From JAICMB01 sp035295125 (GTDB taxonomy: Bacteria; Acidobacteriota; Terriglobia; Bryobacterales; Bryobacteraceae), in contig DATGJP010000077.1 in assembly GCA_035295125.1 (NCBI GenBank), positions 1-64,000 on the forward strand: DNA of 64,000 nucleotides, read 5' to 3'. The translations under genes and the position numbers were made by a program. Under the pieces are notes generated by a model. It saw nothing but the letters and a program-made list of their open reading frames with translations, was not told where the DNA came from and ran no database searches. Below, piece by piece: positions 34,396 to 42,889 of this stretch (position 1 is its first letter; each line of letters starts with the position of its first letter).

Positions 34396-35537
34396 GTCTC
34401 CAGAACTTTCACGGCGGCCTCGTGCCAGCTGAATTGCAGGGCTTTTTGAAAGCCTTTCTCGATTACGCTTTGGCGCAAGCGCCGATCGAGAAGGACTTCG
34501 CGAATGCCCCGCGCAATATCGAAAACGTTTTCGGGATTTACGATCACGGCGGCGTCGCCGACGACTTCGGGTAGCGAGCTGACGTGCGTTGTGACCACCG
34601 GGGTACCGCAGGCCATGGCCTCCAGGGGCGGGAGTCCAAAGCCTTCGTACAAGGAAGGAAAAACGAATGCGGCCGCTGCCTGGTAGAAAACGCGAAGAGT
34701 TTCAAGCGGGACGAAGCCTAGAAATCGGACGGAGTGCTCCACACGGCTCTGAATTACGGCGTGGCGGAGTGCTGGATTTTTCGATATTTCGTCCCCTATG
34801 ATGATCAGCCGTAGATTGCGGTAGTAGTCATTCTCCTGCAACTCGCCGCGCGCCACGGCAAACGCTTCGACGAGACGGGGGATGTTCTTGCGAGGATTGG
34901 TGCGGCCTGCGTAAAGCAGGAAGGGATAGTTGATCTGATAGCGGTCGAGAATGCGCTGAATGCCGGGAGCGTACTTCAGCCCGTTCTCCTCCAGGCAAGG
35001 GATCGGCGAACTGCGGTGCTCAAAGAAAGCGGGATCGGGAGCGTTGTATATCGTCCGGATGCGGGCGGAAGGAATCGCCACGAAATGCTCCAGGTCGCGC
35101 CGCGTAGCGCTCGAAACCGCAATTACGCGGTCCGCTCGCAGCAGTCCCTGCCGAAGACGAAATAGTCCGAGGCTCTCGCGCCATCCCCGGCCGGTTTCGA
35201 AGATCAGATTGCCCACGTCATGCACGGTCACGATGTACGGTCGAGGCATTGCCGCGGGCACAATATTCAAAGGGACATGATAAACGTCGGCGGCCAGGCG
35301 TTTGAGAAACATCGAGAGTCGAAACTGGGACAGAATGCCGCCATTGGTCTTCTCATAGGTAACGGTCTGAAAGTTCGGCGGCAAGGATGCGAACTCTGGG
35401 ACCGGGGCAGGTGCCTGCACCAGCGTGTATTGGTTGGTGTGATCGAGTGACGCAAGCGCCCGGACGAGGTTGCGAATATATGTACCGACACCGAAGTCCC
35501 TTACTCTTCGGGCGTCGAACACGATTCGGTGCGCCAT
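34347..35537 (-). CDS. Glycosyltransferase family 4 protein
   Basis: The 396-residue GT-B enzyme starts RIVFDARRVRDFGVGTYIRNL (acceptor domain). The donor-binding half has FLLYAGRTNPRKNIPRLVEAF, VRFLGFVPLETLRVFYQAAAAFVFPSLYEGFGLPPLEAMACGTPVV (the EGFGLPPLE motif with the E-x7-E glutamates) and DAAVIVNPEN. It transfers a sugar from a nucleotide-sugar with retention of configuration, most likely in surface polysaccharide or lipid synthesis. It lies 24 bp after glyA on the same strand. The acceptor is unknown. Confidence 0.9.
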   Translation of the reverse strand: MAHRIVFDARRVRDFGVGTYIRNLVRALASLDHTNQYTLVQAPAPVPEFASLPPNFQTVTYEKTNGGILSQFRLSMFLKRLAADVYHVPLNIVPAAMPRPYIVTVHDVGNLIFETGRGWRESLGLFRLRQGLLRADRVIAVSSATRRDLEHFVAIPSARIRTIYNAPDPAFFEHRSSPIPCLEENGLKYAPGIQRILDRYQINYPFLLYAGRTNPRKNIPRLVEAFAVARGELQENDYYRNLRLIIIGDEISKNPALRHAVIQSRVEHSVRFLGFVPLETLRVFYQAAAAFVFPSLYEGFGLPPLEAMACGTPVVTTHVSSLPEVVGDAAVIVNPENVFDIARGIREVLLDRRLRQSVIEKGFQKALQFSWHEAAVKVLETYEEICRGGGGAAASV

Positions 35538-35561
35538 ACGCGACTGCCTGTCTTCGATGAA

Positions 35562-36851
35562 CTAGACCGCGGCCCTGGTCAGCTTCGACGCGTACAGGGG
35601 AAATTTCTCAGTGAGCACGTTGACGCGTTTGCGAACTGATGAGATCGCGGCATCTTTAGCTCCGGCGGCAATGGAGTCGAGCACTTCCGCGATCAACGTG
35701 CCGACTTCACGCATTTCGGGTTCGCCAAAGCCACGAGTGGTGACCGCCGGACTTCCCAGCCGTACACCGCTCGGGTTGAGAGGCGGGTTTGTGTCGAACG
35801 GGATGGCATTCTTGTTTACCGTGATGTAAGCCTCGTCGAGCGCTTTCTCGGCTTCTTTCCCACGGACGCCTTTTGCAAAAACGTCGACCAATATCAGGTG
35901 CGAGTCGGTGCCGCCGGATACGATGCGGCAGCCGGAATCCTTAAGAGATTCACCGAGCGCCTTTGCGTTGGCGACCACCTGCTTCTGATACTCGACAAAT
36001 CGAGGCTCCATGGCTTCCTTGAAGCAGACTGCTTTCGCGGCGACGACATGAACCAGTGGTCCCCCTTGCGTGCCCGGGAACACGACCTTGTCGATGGCGG
36101 CGGCATACTTCTCGCGCGAAAGGATGAGGCCGGAACGTGGGCCGCGGAGCGTCTTGTGGGTGGTCGAAGTCACGATGTCGGCTGTATCACAAGGATTCGG
36201 GTAGATGCCGGCGGCGACGAGTCCGGAAAAATGCGCCATGTCCACGAGGAAGATGGCCTCGACGGAATCGGCGATCGCGCGGAATCTCTGAAAATCGATG
36301 ATGCGCGGGTACGCGCTCGCTCCCGCGATGATCATCTTGGGTTTGTGCTCTTCGGCGAGTCGAGCGAGTTCGTCGTAATCGATCTGCTCATCTTCACGGC
36401 GCACGCCATAAGGCACGATTTTGTACGTCTTGCCGGAGAAGTTCAAGGGATGGCCGTGCGTCAAGTGACCGCCGTGCGCGAGATTCATTCCCAGGATCGT
36501 GTCACCCGGCTGGAGCACGGACGCGTACGCCGCCTGGTTGGCTTGCGAGCCGGAATGCGGCTGCACGTTGGCGTGCTCGGCGTGAAAGAGCTGTTTGGCG
36601 CGATCCCGGGCGAGATTCTCCACGATGTCGGTGAATTCGCAGCCCCCGTAGTACCGTTTGCCGGGATAACCTTCCGCGTACTTATTGGTGAAGACGCTCC
36701 CGGTAGCCTCGAGGACCGCCTCGGAAGTGAAATTCTCGCTGGCAATCAGTTCCAGGCGTGTATTTTGACGGTCCACCTCATGCTGGATAGCGTCGTAAAC
36801 CTCAGGATCAACAACGGAGAGAGGCCGCGCAATGCGCTCTTGTTCGGTCAT
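35562..36851 (-). CDS. glyA: Serine hydroxymethyltransferase
   Basis: The 429-residue protein is of standard length. It interconverts serine and glycine with transfer of a one-carbon unit to tetrahydrofolate, using PLP. Seen: ELIASENFTSEAVLEATGS, NKYAEGYPGKRYYGGCEF, NVQPHSGSQAN, the PLP lysine in TSTTHKTLRGPRSG, and the C-terminal IPFDTNPPLNPSGVRLGSPAVTTRGF. The first codons overlap nothing upstream. The leader region holds possible RNA structure but no glycine or SAM riboswitch that I recognise. Confidence 0.97.
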   Translation of the reverse strand: MTEQERIARPLSVVDPEVYDAIQHEVDRQNTRLELIASENFTSEAVLEATGSVFTNKYAEGYPGKRYYGGCEFTDIVENLARDRAKQLFHAEHANVQPHSGSQANQAAYASVLQPGDTILGMNLAHGGHLTHGHPLNFSGKTYKIVPYGVRREDEQIDYDELARLAEEHKPKMIIAGASAYPRIIDFQRFRAIADSVEAIFLVDMAHFSGLVAAGIYPNPCDTADIVTSTTHKTLRGPRSGLILSREKYAAAIDKVVFPGTQGGPLVHVVAAKAVCFKEAMEPRFVEYQKQVVANAKALGESLKDSGCRIVSGGTDSHLILVDVFAKGVRGKEAEKALDEAYITVNKNAIPFDTNPPLNPSGVRLGSPAVTTRGFGEPEMREVGTLIAEVLDSIAAGAKDAAISSVRKRVNVLTEKFPLYASKLTRAAV

Positions 36852-36913
36852 CTCTTTTCACTTTAGCGCCTTTCATCGCCGTGCGACTCTGAACCGGGGC
36901 ACGAAGCCATTCA

Positions 36914-36961
36914 GTTGGGTGTCTATAACCCACTTGCCCGCGGATAGGAGGATACGGGCAA
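36914..36961. other. Structured intergenic segment between glyA and the Cys-cluster gene
   Basis: Two adjacent stems are visible: GTTGGGT...ACCCAC (36914-36933, one bulge) and the perfect TTGCCCG (36934-36940)/CGGGCAA (36955-36961) with a 14-base loop holding GGAGGATA. It could be a leader RNA of either divergent gene or a small RNA. No known family was recognised. Confidence 0.35.
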
Positions 36962-37059
36962 ACCCTTGGCGCCTTGCTAAACACCATTAGACCCAATGTC
37001 TTGCCGCAATTGGAATATCGCCTGCAATCAGTTTGAACGAACCAGTTGATGGAGATCCC

Positions 37060-37290
37060 ATGGCGACGCTTACGATGATGCGGACGGTGTGCTGCGAGGC
37101 CCATAAGCAGTGCGGCCGAAGGTGTGCGATATGTCCCAACCGCCCTGAAAACCAGGAGGCGCTCCTCAACTACAAGCAGAATGTGCGCTCTGGATTTGCC
37201 CGCCTCGCATACTCCGATTGCGAAATCAGCCGCGATGGCACGATCACCCATGCGCAACCGTCAGCCGAATCTCGTAGTTTTACGAGGTGA
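37060..37290 (+). CDS. Small Cys-cluster protein, FhuF-like [2Fe-2S] motif
   Basis: The 76-residue protein (an upstream ATG at 37033 is possible, but GGAGA is spaced correctly for 37060) carries Cys11-Cys12, Cys18, Cys22 and Cys25. The spacing CC-x9-C-x2-C is close to the CC-x10-C-x2-C that binds an unusual [2Fe-2S] cluster at the end of FhuF-type ferric-siderophore reductases. It ends 19 bp before bacterioferritin on the same strand. A role as electron donor for releasing iron from bacterioferritin, replacing Bfd, is inferred. A zinc site is the alternative. Confidence 0.6.
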   Translation: MATLTMMRTVCCEAHKQCGRRCAICPNRPENQEALLNYKQNVRSGFARLAYSDCEISRDGTITHAQPSAESRSFTR

Positions 37291-37309
37291 CATCAGTTAG
37301 AATGACTGA

Positions 37310-37792
37310 ATGCGTGGACACGAGAAAGTTCTAGAGCATCTTGGAATTGCGCTGCGGGCCGAGTTGACGGCTATCAACCAGTACTTCCTGCACGCAAAGA
37401 TGAACGAGAACTGGGGATATCTACGCCTGGCGCAGCATTACCGCAAGGAATCGATCGAGGAAATGGTCCACGCGGAAAAGCTCATGACGCGGATTCTCTT
37501 TCTGGAGGGAACTCCCAACATGACCGACATCGGCCCGATCCGAATCGGCGGGGACGTGAAGGCACAGCTCAACAACGATCTGGCGCTCGAGTTGGCGGCA
37601 GTCGAGCATTTGAACAAGGCCATCAAAGACGCGCGCGAACTCGGCGATAATGCCTCGCGGGTACTCTTCGAAGAGATTCTTGTGGATGAAGAGGAACATG
37701 TTGATTACCTGGAAGGGCAAATCCACGCCCTGAACCAGGTCGGCTTCGAGAACTACCTGGCCCAGCATCTACACAAAGGCGACGAGAACTAA
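37310..37792 (+). CDS. bfr: Bacterioferritin
   Basis: The 160-residue protein is of usual length. It forms a 24-mer shell that stores iron. Every expected ligand is present at the canonical position: ferroxidase Glu18, Glu51, His54, Glu94, Glu127 and His130, and the haem-binding Met52 in SIEEMVHAEKLM. The unusually placed Cys-cluster gene before it suggests an iron-handling pair. A family A repeat starts one base after its stop codon. Confidence 0.97.
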   Translation: MRGHEKVLEHLGIALRAELTAINQYFLHAKMNENWGYLRLAQHYRKESIEEMVHAEKLMTRILFLEGTPNMTDIGPIRIGGDVKAQLNNDLALELAAVEHLNKAIKDARELGDNASRVLFEEILVDEEEHVDYLEGQIHALNQVGFENYLAQHLHKGDEN

Positions 37793-37793
37793 T

Positions 37794-37865
37794 GGGTGGA
37801 GCAGGCCTTCAGCCTGCCTTTGGACTTCACCGAGAAAGGACAGGCGAAACCGCCTGTCCCACCTT
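37794..37865 (+). repeat. Dispersed intergenic repeat, family A (full copy)
   Basis: The copy reads GGGTGGAGCAGGCCTTCAGC...CCTTTGGACTTCACCGAGAAA, then GACAGGCGAAACCGCCTGTC and CCACCTT. Palindrome 1 is GCAGGC-cttca-GCCTGC; palindrome 2 is GACAGGCG...CGCCTGTC. It follows the bfr stop codon directly and most closely resembles the reverse copy at 61771-61847. Confidence 0.8.
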
Positions 37866-37903
37866 TCAAACCCGAGTGTTTCCGTGCACGTCCTAAAGAC
37901 AAA

Positions 37904-37932
37904 GCGGCGAGACCACTTGCATGGCCCGCCGC
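37904..37932 (-). terminator. Likely terminator of the secretion/TonB gene run
   Basis: Read on the minus strand: GCGGCG (37932-37927), an inner GGCC segment, then CGCCGC (37909-37904), followed by TTTGTCTTT. It lies 30 bp after the stop of the TPR lipoprotein gene, the last of the minus-strand run. Confidence 0.5.
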
Positions 37933-37961
37933 CTCGTTGAAATTAGTTGTGCTGAAGTCTT

Positions 37962-38798
37962 CTACTTGCCTTCGGTAATGCCGCCGGCTGCTCCGGGCTG
38001 CTTCGCGGCCTTCATCTTCTTGGTCTCAAGCGCCTTCTGGACCCAACCGTCAGCGACCTTAGTGTCAGCTTCGTATTGATCCTTCGTGTCGTCGAGATCG
38101 GCCTTTTCTCGGATGAGCAGGTTCATGTAGGCCATGGCATCGTCGTAGTCCTTGTCGATGTCGAGAGCGTGCTGGAGATTCTTGACGCCATCGTCGACCA
38201 TAGCCATGTACTTGTCCTTAAGTTCCGCTTTGACCTTCTTGTCCTTCAGCGGGCCGGGGTCTTCCGGCTTCATGCCCATGTTGGCGCGGGCGGTCATCAG
38301 GTTGGGATACCACTTCAACCAGTCGATCACGCCCAGGCTGTAATAGGCTTCCTTGTTATTCGGATCCGCCGCGATGAGCTTCATGTACCAGTCCTTAGCC
38401 TCATCGAGCTTCTTGAACTTATCCTCGAGTTTCGGGATACCCTGCGCTTGCTGGTAGTTCAACGACGCCAGCGAGGCGAGAGCTGTCTTGTCATTGGGGT
38501 TATCCCTCAAGACGTTCAGGAACTCTTCCTTGGCGGCCTTGGCGAGTTGGTTGTTCTCCGGCGAATCTGCGCCCGGGATGTACTGCGTCATGTACGATGT
38601 CGCAAGATACAGCCGCCCGTTCGTATTTGTAGGATCGAGTTGAACGGCGGTCTTAAACTGTTCGACGGCCTCGGCATAGCGGGCATTGCGATAAGCTTGC
38701 ACGCCCCTGTTGAGGTGATCGCGTGACTGTAACTTCGCGCATCCGGCGCTTAACAGAACGAGCGCGCCCAAGCCTGCGGTAGCAATGATTCTCGTCAT
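37962..38798 (-). CDS. TPR-repeat lipoprotein
   Basis: The 278-residue protein has a lipoprotein signal with lipobox LSAGC (Cys near residue 20) directly followed by TPR repeats: HLNRGVQAYRNARYAEAVEQFKTAVQLDPTN and later NKEAYYSLGVIDW and VKNLQHALDIDKDYDDAMAYMNLL. The frame is open 78 bp further upstream, but those residues are Pro/Arg-rich and not signal-like, so the ATG at 38798 was chosen. It is the last gene of the tonB-exbB-exbD-exbD cluster and probably an envelope scaffold partner of that energy-transducing complex. Confidence 0.85.
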   Translation of the reverse strand: MTRIIATAGLGALVLLSAGCAKLQSRDHLNRGVQAYRNARYAEAVEQFKTAVQLDPTNTNGRLYLATSYMTQYIPGADSPENNQLAKAAKEEFLNVLRDNPNDKTALASLASLNYQQAQGIPKLEDKFKKLDEAKDWYMKLIAADPNNKEAYYSLGVIDWLKWYPNLMTARANMGMKPEDPGPLKDKKVKAELKDKYMAMVDDGVKNLQHALDIDKDYDDAMAYMNLLIREKADLDDTKDQYEADTKVADGWVQKALETKKMKAAKQPGAAGGITEGK

Positions 38799-38886
38799 AA
38801 TTTTGAAAATCCGTCCATCCAGAATTATCCGCCGTGGGGCAGGCGCAGACCCCGCGGGTCTCGCGTCGCGCCCCACAACGCAAATA

Positions 38887-39312
38887 TTATTGGCCCGCTT
38901 CCACCTTGGGAGTCATGAGGCCGATTTTGTCTATACCCGAGCCTTTCGCGATATCGATGGCATTCGCGATCTCCCGGTATTCGAGGTCAGGATCACCCTT
39001 CACGAACACGATACGCTCAGCACGGGTCTTAAAGATCTCTTCGAGCCTGGTGCCAAGGTGAGCCACATCCGTGTTCTCATTGTTCAACTGCATACTGTGG
39101 TCTTTGTTGATGATGATGACCACGGTACGGTCGTTGGGGTCCTGCGGCTTGTTCTTATCCGGCGGTTCCGGGGCGATAGCTTCGAGGCCGTGCGGAGTCA
39201 GTGGCGTGATGACCATGAAAATGATCAGCAGCACGAGCAGCACGTCGATCAGAGGAGTGACGTTGATATCCGCCTTAGCTCCACCACCGTGACCACCCAC
39301 ATTCATCGACAT
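38887..39312 (-). CDS. exbD: ExbD/TolR-family biopolymer transport protein 2
   Basis: The 141-residue protein has one transmembrane helix (ADINVTPLIDVLLVLLIIFMVITP) with the proton-conducting Asp in PLIDVLLVLL, and a periplasmic domain ending VKGDPDLEYREIANAIDIAKGSGIDKIGLMT. AAGGAG stands eleven bases before the ATG. It is the second of two adjacent exbD genes; TonB-type motors with two ExbD paralogues may build a heteromeric stator. The N-terminus is Gly/His-rich (NVGGHGGG). Confidence 0.92.
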   Translation of the reverse strand: MSMNVGGHGGGAKADINVTPLIDVLLVLLIIFMVITPLTPHGLEAIAPEPPDKNKPQDPNDRTVVIIINKDHSMQLNNENTDVAHLGTRLEEIFKTRAERIVFVKGDPDLEYREIANAIDIAKGSGIDKIGLMTPKVEAGQ

Positions 39313-39339
39313 AGTAAATTACTCCTTTATCGAAATTCC

Positions 39340-39810
39340 TTAGCCTGCCTTATTGGGCGTCGTTGCTGGAGGCGGGTTCTGCGGCTGGCCGGACTGCGGT
39401 ATCTGCTCTGTCAGCAGACCGATATCCTGCACGCCAGCGGCGCGAAGGTTGTCTACGACATCCTCGACCTTCTCATAACGAGCGCGGGCATCCGCCTTGA
39501 TGTAGACGGTCTTGTCCAACTTGTTCGCGATCAGATCCTTGACTTTGTTCGGGAGGTCGTCAGCAGGCATCTGGACATTTCCGGGACTCAGAACGACACG
39601 TCCGTCGCGCGTCACGCAAATCATGACGGCGTCTTCCTTGTCGGCCGCTTGCATCGCAATCGGGTTTTTGGTCTTCACCATGTCGACGCTGACGCCCTTG
39701 GTGAGCATGGGCGTGATGACCATGAAAATGATCAGCAGCACGAGCATGACGTCCACCATGGGGGTGACGTTGATGTCGGCTACGGGAGGCGGCGCCTTTT
39801 TCTTTTCCAT
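39340..39810 (-). CDS. exbD: ExbD/TolR-family biopolymer transport protein 1
   Basis: The 156-residue protein has a transmembrane helix with the essential Asp in TPMVDVMLVLLIIFMVITP, then the periplasmic domain (VYIKADARARYEKVEDVVDNLRAAGV) and a Pro/Gln-rich tail. The ATG at 39810 has AAGGAG seven bases upstream; residues encoded further upstream are not plausible. It lies between exbB and the second exbD. Confidence 0.93.
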   Translation of the reverse strand: MEKKKAPPPVADINVTPMVDVMLVLLIIFMVITPMLTKGVSVDMVKTKNPIAMQAADKEDAVMICVTRDGRVVLSPGNVQMPADDLPNKVKDLIANKLDKTVYIKADARARYEKVEDVVDNLRAAGVQDIGLLTEQIPQSGQPQNPPPATTPNKAG

Positions 39811-39894
39811 GAAATTCTCCTTTAGGTTCGGGCTGGGCCGGGAAATTCCCGGCCCAAGGCCCGCGACCCAATTCAACTCGCTAAAGCCCTTCGC

Positions 39895-40629
39895 TTACTT
39901 CGCTGCGCCGGCGCGCTGCGACTTCTTCAGGAAGTAGTCGATCAACTCCGAACTGGAATTGCCCATCTCAACGTCGAACGCGTCAATGCGGTTCGTGAAG
40001 TAGTTGAACATCCAGACGGCGGGAATAGCCACAAACAGACCGACGGCGGTGGTAACCAGCGCTTCCGAAATACCGCCGGCGACCGCGGCCAGACCGGTGG
40101 ACTTTTCCGTCGAAATGCCCTTGAACGCGTTGATGATGCCGAGCACCGTTCCGAACAGTCCCACGAAGGGGGCGGTGGAACCGATCGTCGCGAGGCTGCT
40201 GACACCGCGCTTCAATTCGGCGTGTACGATGGCTTCGGCGCGTTCCAGCGCGCGTTTCGAGGCTTCGATCTCTTCACCGGGAATCTCGGAGCTGAGCTGA
40301 TGGGCTCGGAATTCCTGCAGACCGGCGACGACAACCTTGGCCAAGTGGCTCTTGTTATAACGGTCGGCGATCTTGACCGCTTCATCGAGCTTGCCTTCAC
40401 GGAGAGCGCCGGCAACCGCCGGGGCAAACTGCCGCGACTGTTTGCGAGCACCGTTGTAGGCCAACAGACGATCGATCATGACACCGATGGACCAGGCGGA
40501 CATGAGGAACAAAATGATGACGACGGCCCGGGCAGGCCAGCTCATATTGCCCCACATAGCGCGCGGGTCAAAACTGACTCCCTGCTCCTGTAGGAACAGG
40601 AAACCCCAAACTTGCAACTGTAGCAACAT
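39895..40629 (-). CDS. exbB: ExbB/TolQ/MotA-family proton channel protein
   Basis: The 244-residue protein has three membrane helices; the conserved segment is GSTAPFVGLFGTVLGIINAFKGI (helix 2), with VAGGISEALVTTAVGLFVAIPAVWMFNYF (helix 3) after it. It uses the proton gradient to drive TonB together with ExbD. AGGAGA stands before the ATG. It is in operon with tonB (upstream) and two exbD genes. Confidence 0.94.
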   Translation of the reverse strand: MLLQLQVWGFLFLQEQGVSFDPRAMWGNMSWPARAVVIILFLMSAWSIGVMIDRLLAYNGARKQSRQFAPAVAGALREGKLDEAVKIADRYNKSHLAKVVVAGLQEFRAHQLSSEIPGEEIEASKRALERAEAIVHAELKRGVSSLATIGSTAPFVGLFGTVLGIINAFKGISTEKSTGLAAVAGGISEALVTTAVGLFVAIPAVWMFNYFTNRIDAFDVEMGNSSSELIDYFLKKSQRAGAAK

Positions 40630-40688
40630 TGTTTCGTTTCTCCTGCGAGTTGAATTTAAACCAAAAAACTGACTTATACCCTACTGCT

Positions 40689-40714
40689 GTAGAACAGGCT
40701 GGAGCTTGTTCTAC
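40689..40714 (-). terminator. Hairpin overlapping the tonB stop codon
   Basis: An 11-pair stem (one G-T pair) with tetraloop TGGA: GTAGAACAGGC (40689-40699) pairs with GCTTGTTCTAC (40704-40714). The right arm includes the tonB stop codon (40711-40713). A T6 run lies about 20 bases further on, so termination would be weak; reduced read-through into exbB or mRNA protection is possible. Confidence 0.45.
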
Positions 40715-41457
40715 TGACTGAGTGTGAAGTTCACATCAATCTGCGTAATAACCTCGACGGGTTCGCCGTTCAGCAAAGTGGGCTTGTATTGCCACTGCAC
40801 AACGGCTTGTTTCGCAGCTTCGACCAGCAGCGGGTGCCCGCTGACGAGCTGAAGATTCTGAATCGTACCGTCCTTGCCGATGATGGCCGTGAAGCGCACG
40901 GTTCCTTGAACGCGTGCCTGTTTGGCGAGCGGCGGATAGGTCGGCATGATCTTACGGATCAGGTTGGCGGCTTGCACGTTGCCACCAACGCGGATGCGCT
41001 GCGGAGCCGCAACTTTCGGCTTCTCGGGCGGAGGGGGAGGCGGAGCGGCCGACGGTACGGCACCAAGAATGCCGCCCAGGACACCACCGGAAGCGCCTGG
41101 AACGCCACCCGGGACACCACCGGGAACGCCGGCGGTGGGTGGAGGCAGATCCTCTTCCTTGATCATCGCGATGTCTTTCGGAATTTGCTTCGGCGCCATT
41201 AGTTTGCCGGCGTCGAACTGCCGCGGGATGACCTTTACGACCTTAGGAGCAGCCGGCGGCGGCGGGGGCGGAGGCGGAGGCGGCGGAGGAGGCGCGACGA
41301 GGAAGCTGGTTAACTGCGCTCTCGGCAATGTATCAGTGTAGATAAGCGGGATCAGCACCAGGACGCCAATCACTACGACCTGGGTGAGGAAAGAGACGGC
41401 AACGGCCCACGGTTTCCTAGTCTTGCCGGACGCTTCTACGAAAGTCTGTTCAAACAT
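40711..41457 (-). CDS. tonB: TonB-family energy transducer
   Basis: The 248-residue protein has an N-terminal helix (residues ~17-40), a 13-proline run (~56-68), a second Gly/Val/Pro-repeat linker (GVPGGVPGGVPG, ~110-121) and a C-terminal TonB domain: PTYPPLAKQARVQGTVRFTAIIGKDGTIQNLQLVSGHPLLVEAAKQAVVQWQYKP. The domain order is that of TonB proteins reaching across the periplasm to outer-membrane receptors. It starts the tonB-exbB-exbD-exbD-TPR cluster, 63 bp after secF. Confidence 0.93.
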   Translation of the reverse strand: MFEQTFVEASGKTRKPWAVAVSFLTQVVVIGVLVLIPLIYTDTLPRAQLTSFLVAPPPPPPPPPPPPPAAPKVVKVIPRQFDAGKLMAPKQIPKDIAMIKEEDLPPPTAGVPGGVPGGVPGASGGVLGGILGAVPSAAPPPPPPEKPKVAAPQRIRVGGNVQAANLIRKIMPTYPPLAKQARVQGTVRFTAIIGKDGTIQNLQLVSGHPLLVEAAKQAVVQWQYKPTLLNGEPVEVITQIDVNFTLSQ

Positions 41458-41520
41458 AAGGTTTACCTTCCCAAAGCGGGTTAATTAAAAACCGTGGCGA
41501 GTTTTCCCTTCCCCACGGCC

Positions 41521-42738
41521 CTACTTCACTTTTGCGGCCCCCCGGCGTACGTTGCTTTCGCGAACGGGCGCCACAGGAACCGGCGCCGGTTTCCGCTTCT
41601 TCCGGCTCTCAATGAAATCCTGCCAGAAGATCAGAATCGGACTTGCTACGAAGATCGAAGAATACGTTCCAACGATGATGCCGCAAACCAACGCAAAGGA
41701 GAACCCGTTCAACACCGTTCCGCCAAACAGGAACAACGCCAGCGCGGTCAGTAAAGTGAGCCCTGATGTCAGGACGGTTCTGCTCAACGTCTGGTTAACA
41801 CTCTTGTTTATCACAGATTCGAGCGGTTCGCGACGGAGAATTTTCAAATTTTCCCGAATTCTATCAAACACCACGATGGTGTCGTTCATGGAGTAGCCGA
41901 CCAGGGTCAGAAGCGCGGCCACGACAGTCAACGAGATCTCTTTGCCGAAGATCGAGAACAGGCCGATCGTGATGATGGTGTCGTGAAACACCGCCACCAC
42001 GGCGGCTACACCATAAATCCATTCGAACCGGAATGCGATGTAGACAAGCATCCCACCCAGGGCGTACAGGACGGCCATCAGGGCTTTGTGCTGCAGGTCG
42101 GCGCCCACTTTAGGGCCAACCATCTCTCGCCCCAGAATCGTAAACGGGGCGGCGTAGCATTCCTGCTTCATAACATTCAGAACCTGCGGCGTCACACCGG
42201 GCACATTTCTCATCTCATCGATGTTGCGCACCAGACCGCCGTGGCTCTTAACGTAATCCATAATTGATGAACTCAGTTGAGCGATTTGCTGATCGTTCAT
42301 CGAAACGCCGGCCCGTTGCAGTGGATCCCGCAGCCGGTCGGCAATCGCAGTGATCCCGGAATTGTTGATGTCCAGCTTTCCGCTCGACGGCTGGCCAAAG
42401 CTCTGGTCGAGGCTGGTCACAATCACTTTGATGGCCTGGTCGAGAGCCTGATCGTTTTGGACGTCCGTTCCGACCATATCTTCCGGATAGGCGCCATTTG
42501 TGATTTCCTGAACGTCGACCGGGAGCTTTCCGGCGAGCGCAGCACGTACCCTCTCGACGGGAGGACGCTGTGCAAATCGCACTCTCACGAGCGCACCGCC
42601 TTTAAAATCAATGCCGTACCTAGGGCCACCCTTTGCGATCAAACTGATAATACCGGCAACCGACAGCACCAGCGACAATCCAATGAAGGGCCACTTCTTG
42701 CCCAGGAAATCGTAGTTAGTGTTCTTGAATAATTCCAT
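41521..42738 (-). CDS. secF: Protein translocase subunit SecF
   Basis: The 405-residue protein has the SecF N-terminal signature YGIDFKGGALVRVRF, a large periplasmic insertion (residues ~60-210) and the six-helix core with GYSMNDTIVVFDRIRENL and LSRTVLTSGLTLLTALALFLFGG. It works with SecD to drive late protein export by the proton gradient. It is longer than E. coli SecF (323) because of the insertion, common in Acidobacteria. It follows secD with a 151-bp gap in which I see nothing clear. Confidence 0.95.
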   Translation of the reverse strand: MELFKNTNYDFLGKKWPFIGLSLVLSVAGIISLIAKGGPRYGIDFKGGALVRVRFAQRPPVERVRAALAGKLPVDVQEITNGAYPEDMVGTDVQNDQALDQAIKVIVTSLDQSFGQPSSGKLDINNSGITAIADRLRDPLQRAGVSMNDQQIAQLSSSIMDYVKSHGGLVRNIDEMRNVPGVTPQVLNVMKQECYAAPFTILGREMVGPKVGADLQHKALMAVLYALGGMLVYIAFRFEWIYGVAAVVAVFHDTIITIGLFSIFGKEISLTVVAALLTLVGYSMNDTIVVFDRIRENLKILRREPLESVINKSVNQTLSRTVLTSGLTLLTALALFLFGGTVLNGFSFALVCGIIVGTYSSIFVASPILIFWQDFIESRKKRKPAPVPVAPVRESNVRRGAAKVK

Positions 42739-42889
42739 GCAGCATACAATGCCGGCATTCGATAGTGTTAGACACCGGCGTCCTCAACATTGTTCCCGAC
42801 AGGCTGGTGAAAACTCAGCACAACCAGGAGTTTAGTACGTCTAGGGCGTTCGACAGAGTTAGTCCTGCTCCCAACGCCCCGCGAGCACA

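Noticed and set aside
36852..37059. Glycine, SAM or THF riboswitch before glyA
   Set aside because: Stems are present but I could not recognise any conserved core of these families on either strand.
38785..39825. 346-residue plus-strand frame over the two exbD genes
   Set aside because: The minus-strand ExbD motifs and ribosome sites explain this stretch fully.
41222..41298. GGC-repeat tract as a microsatellite
   Set aside because: It encodes the poly-proline linker of TonB in the minus strand and needs no separate explanation.
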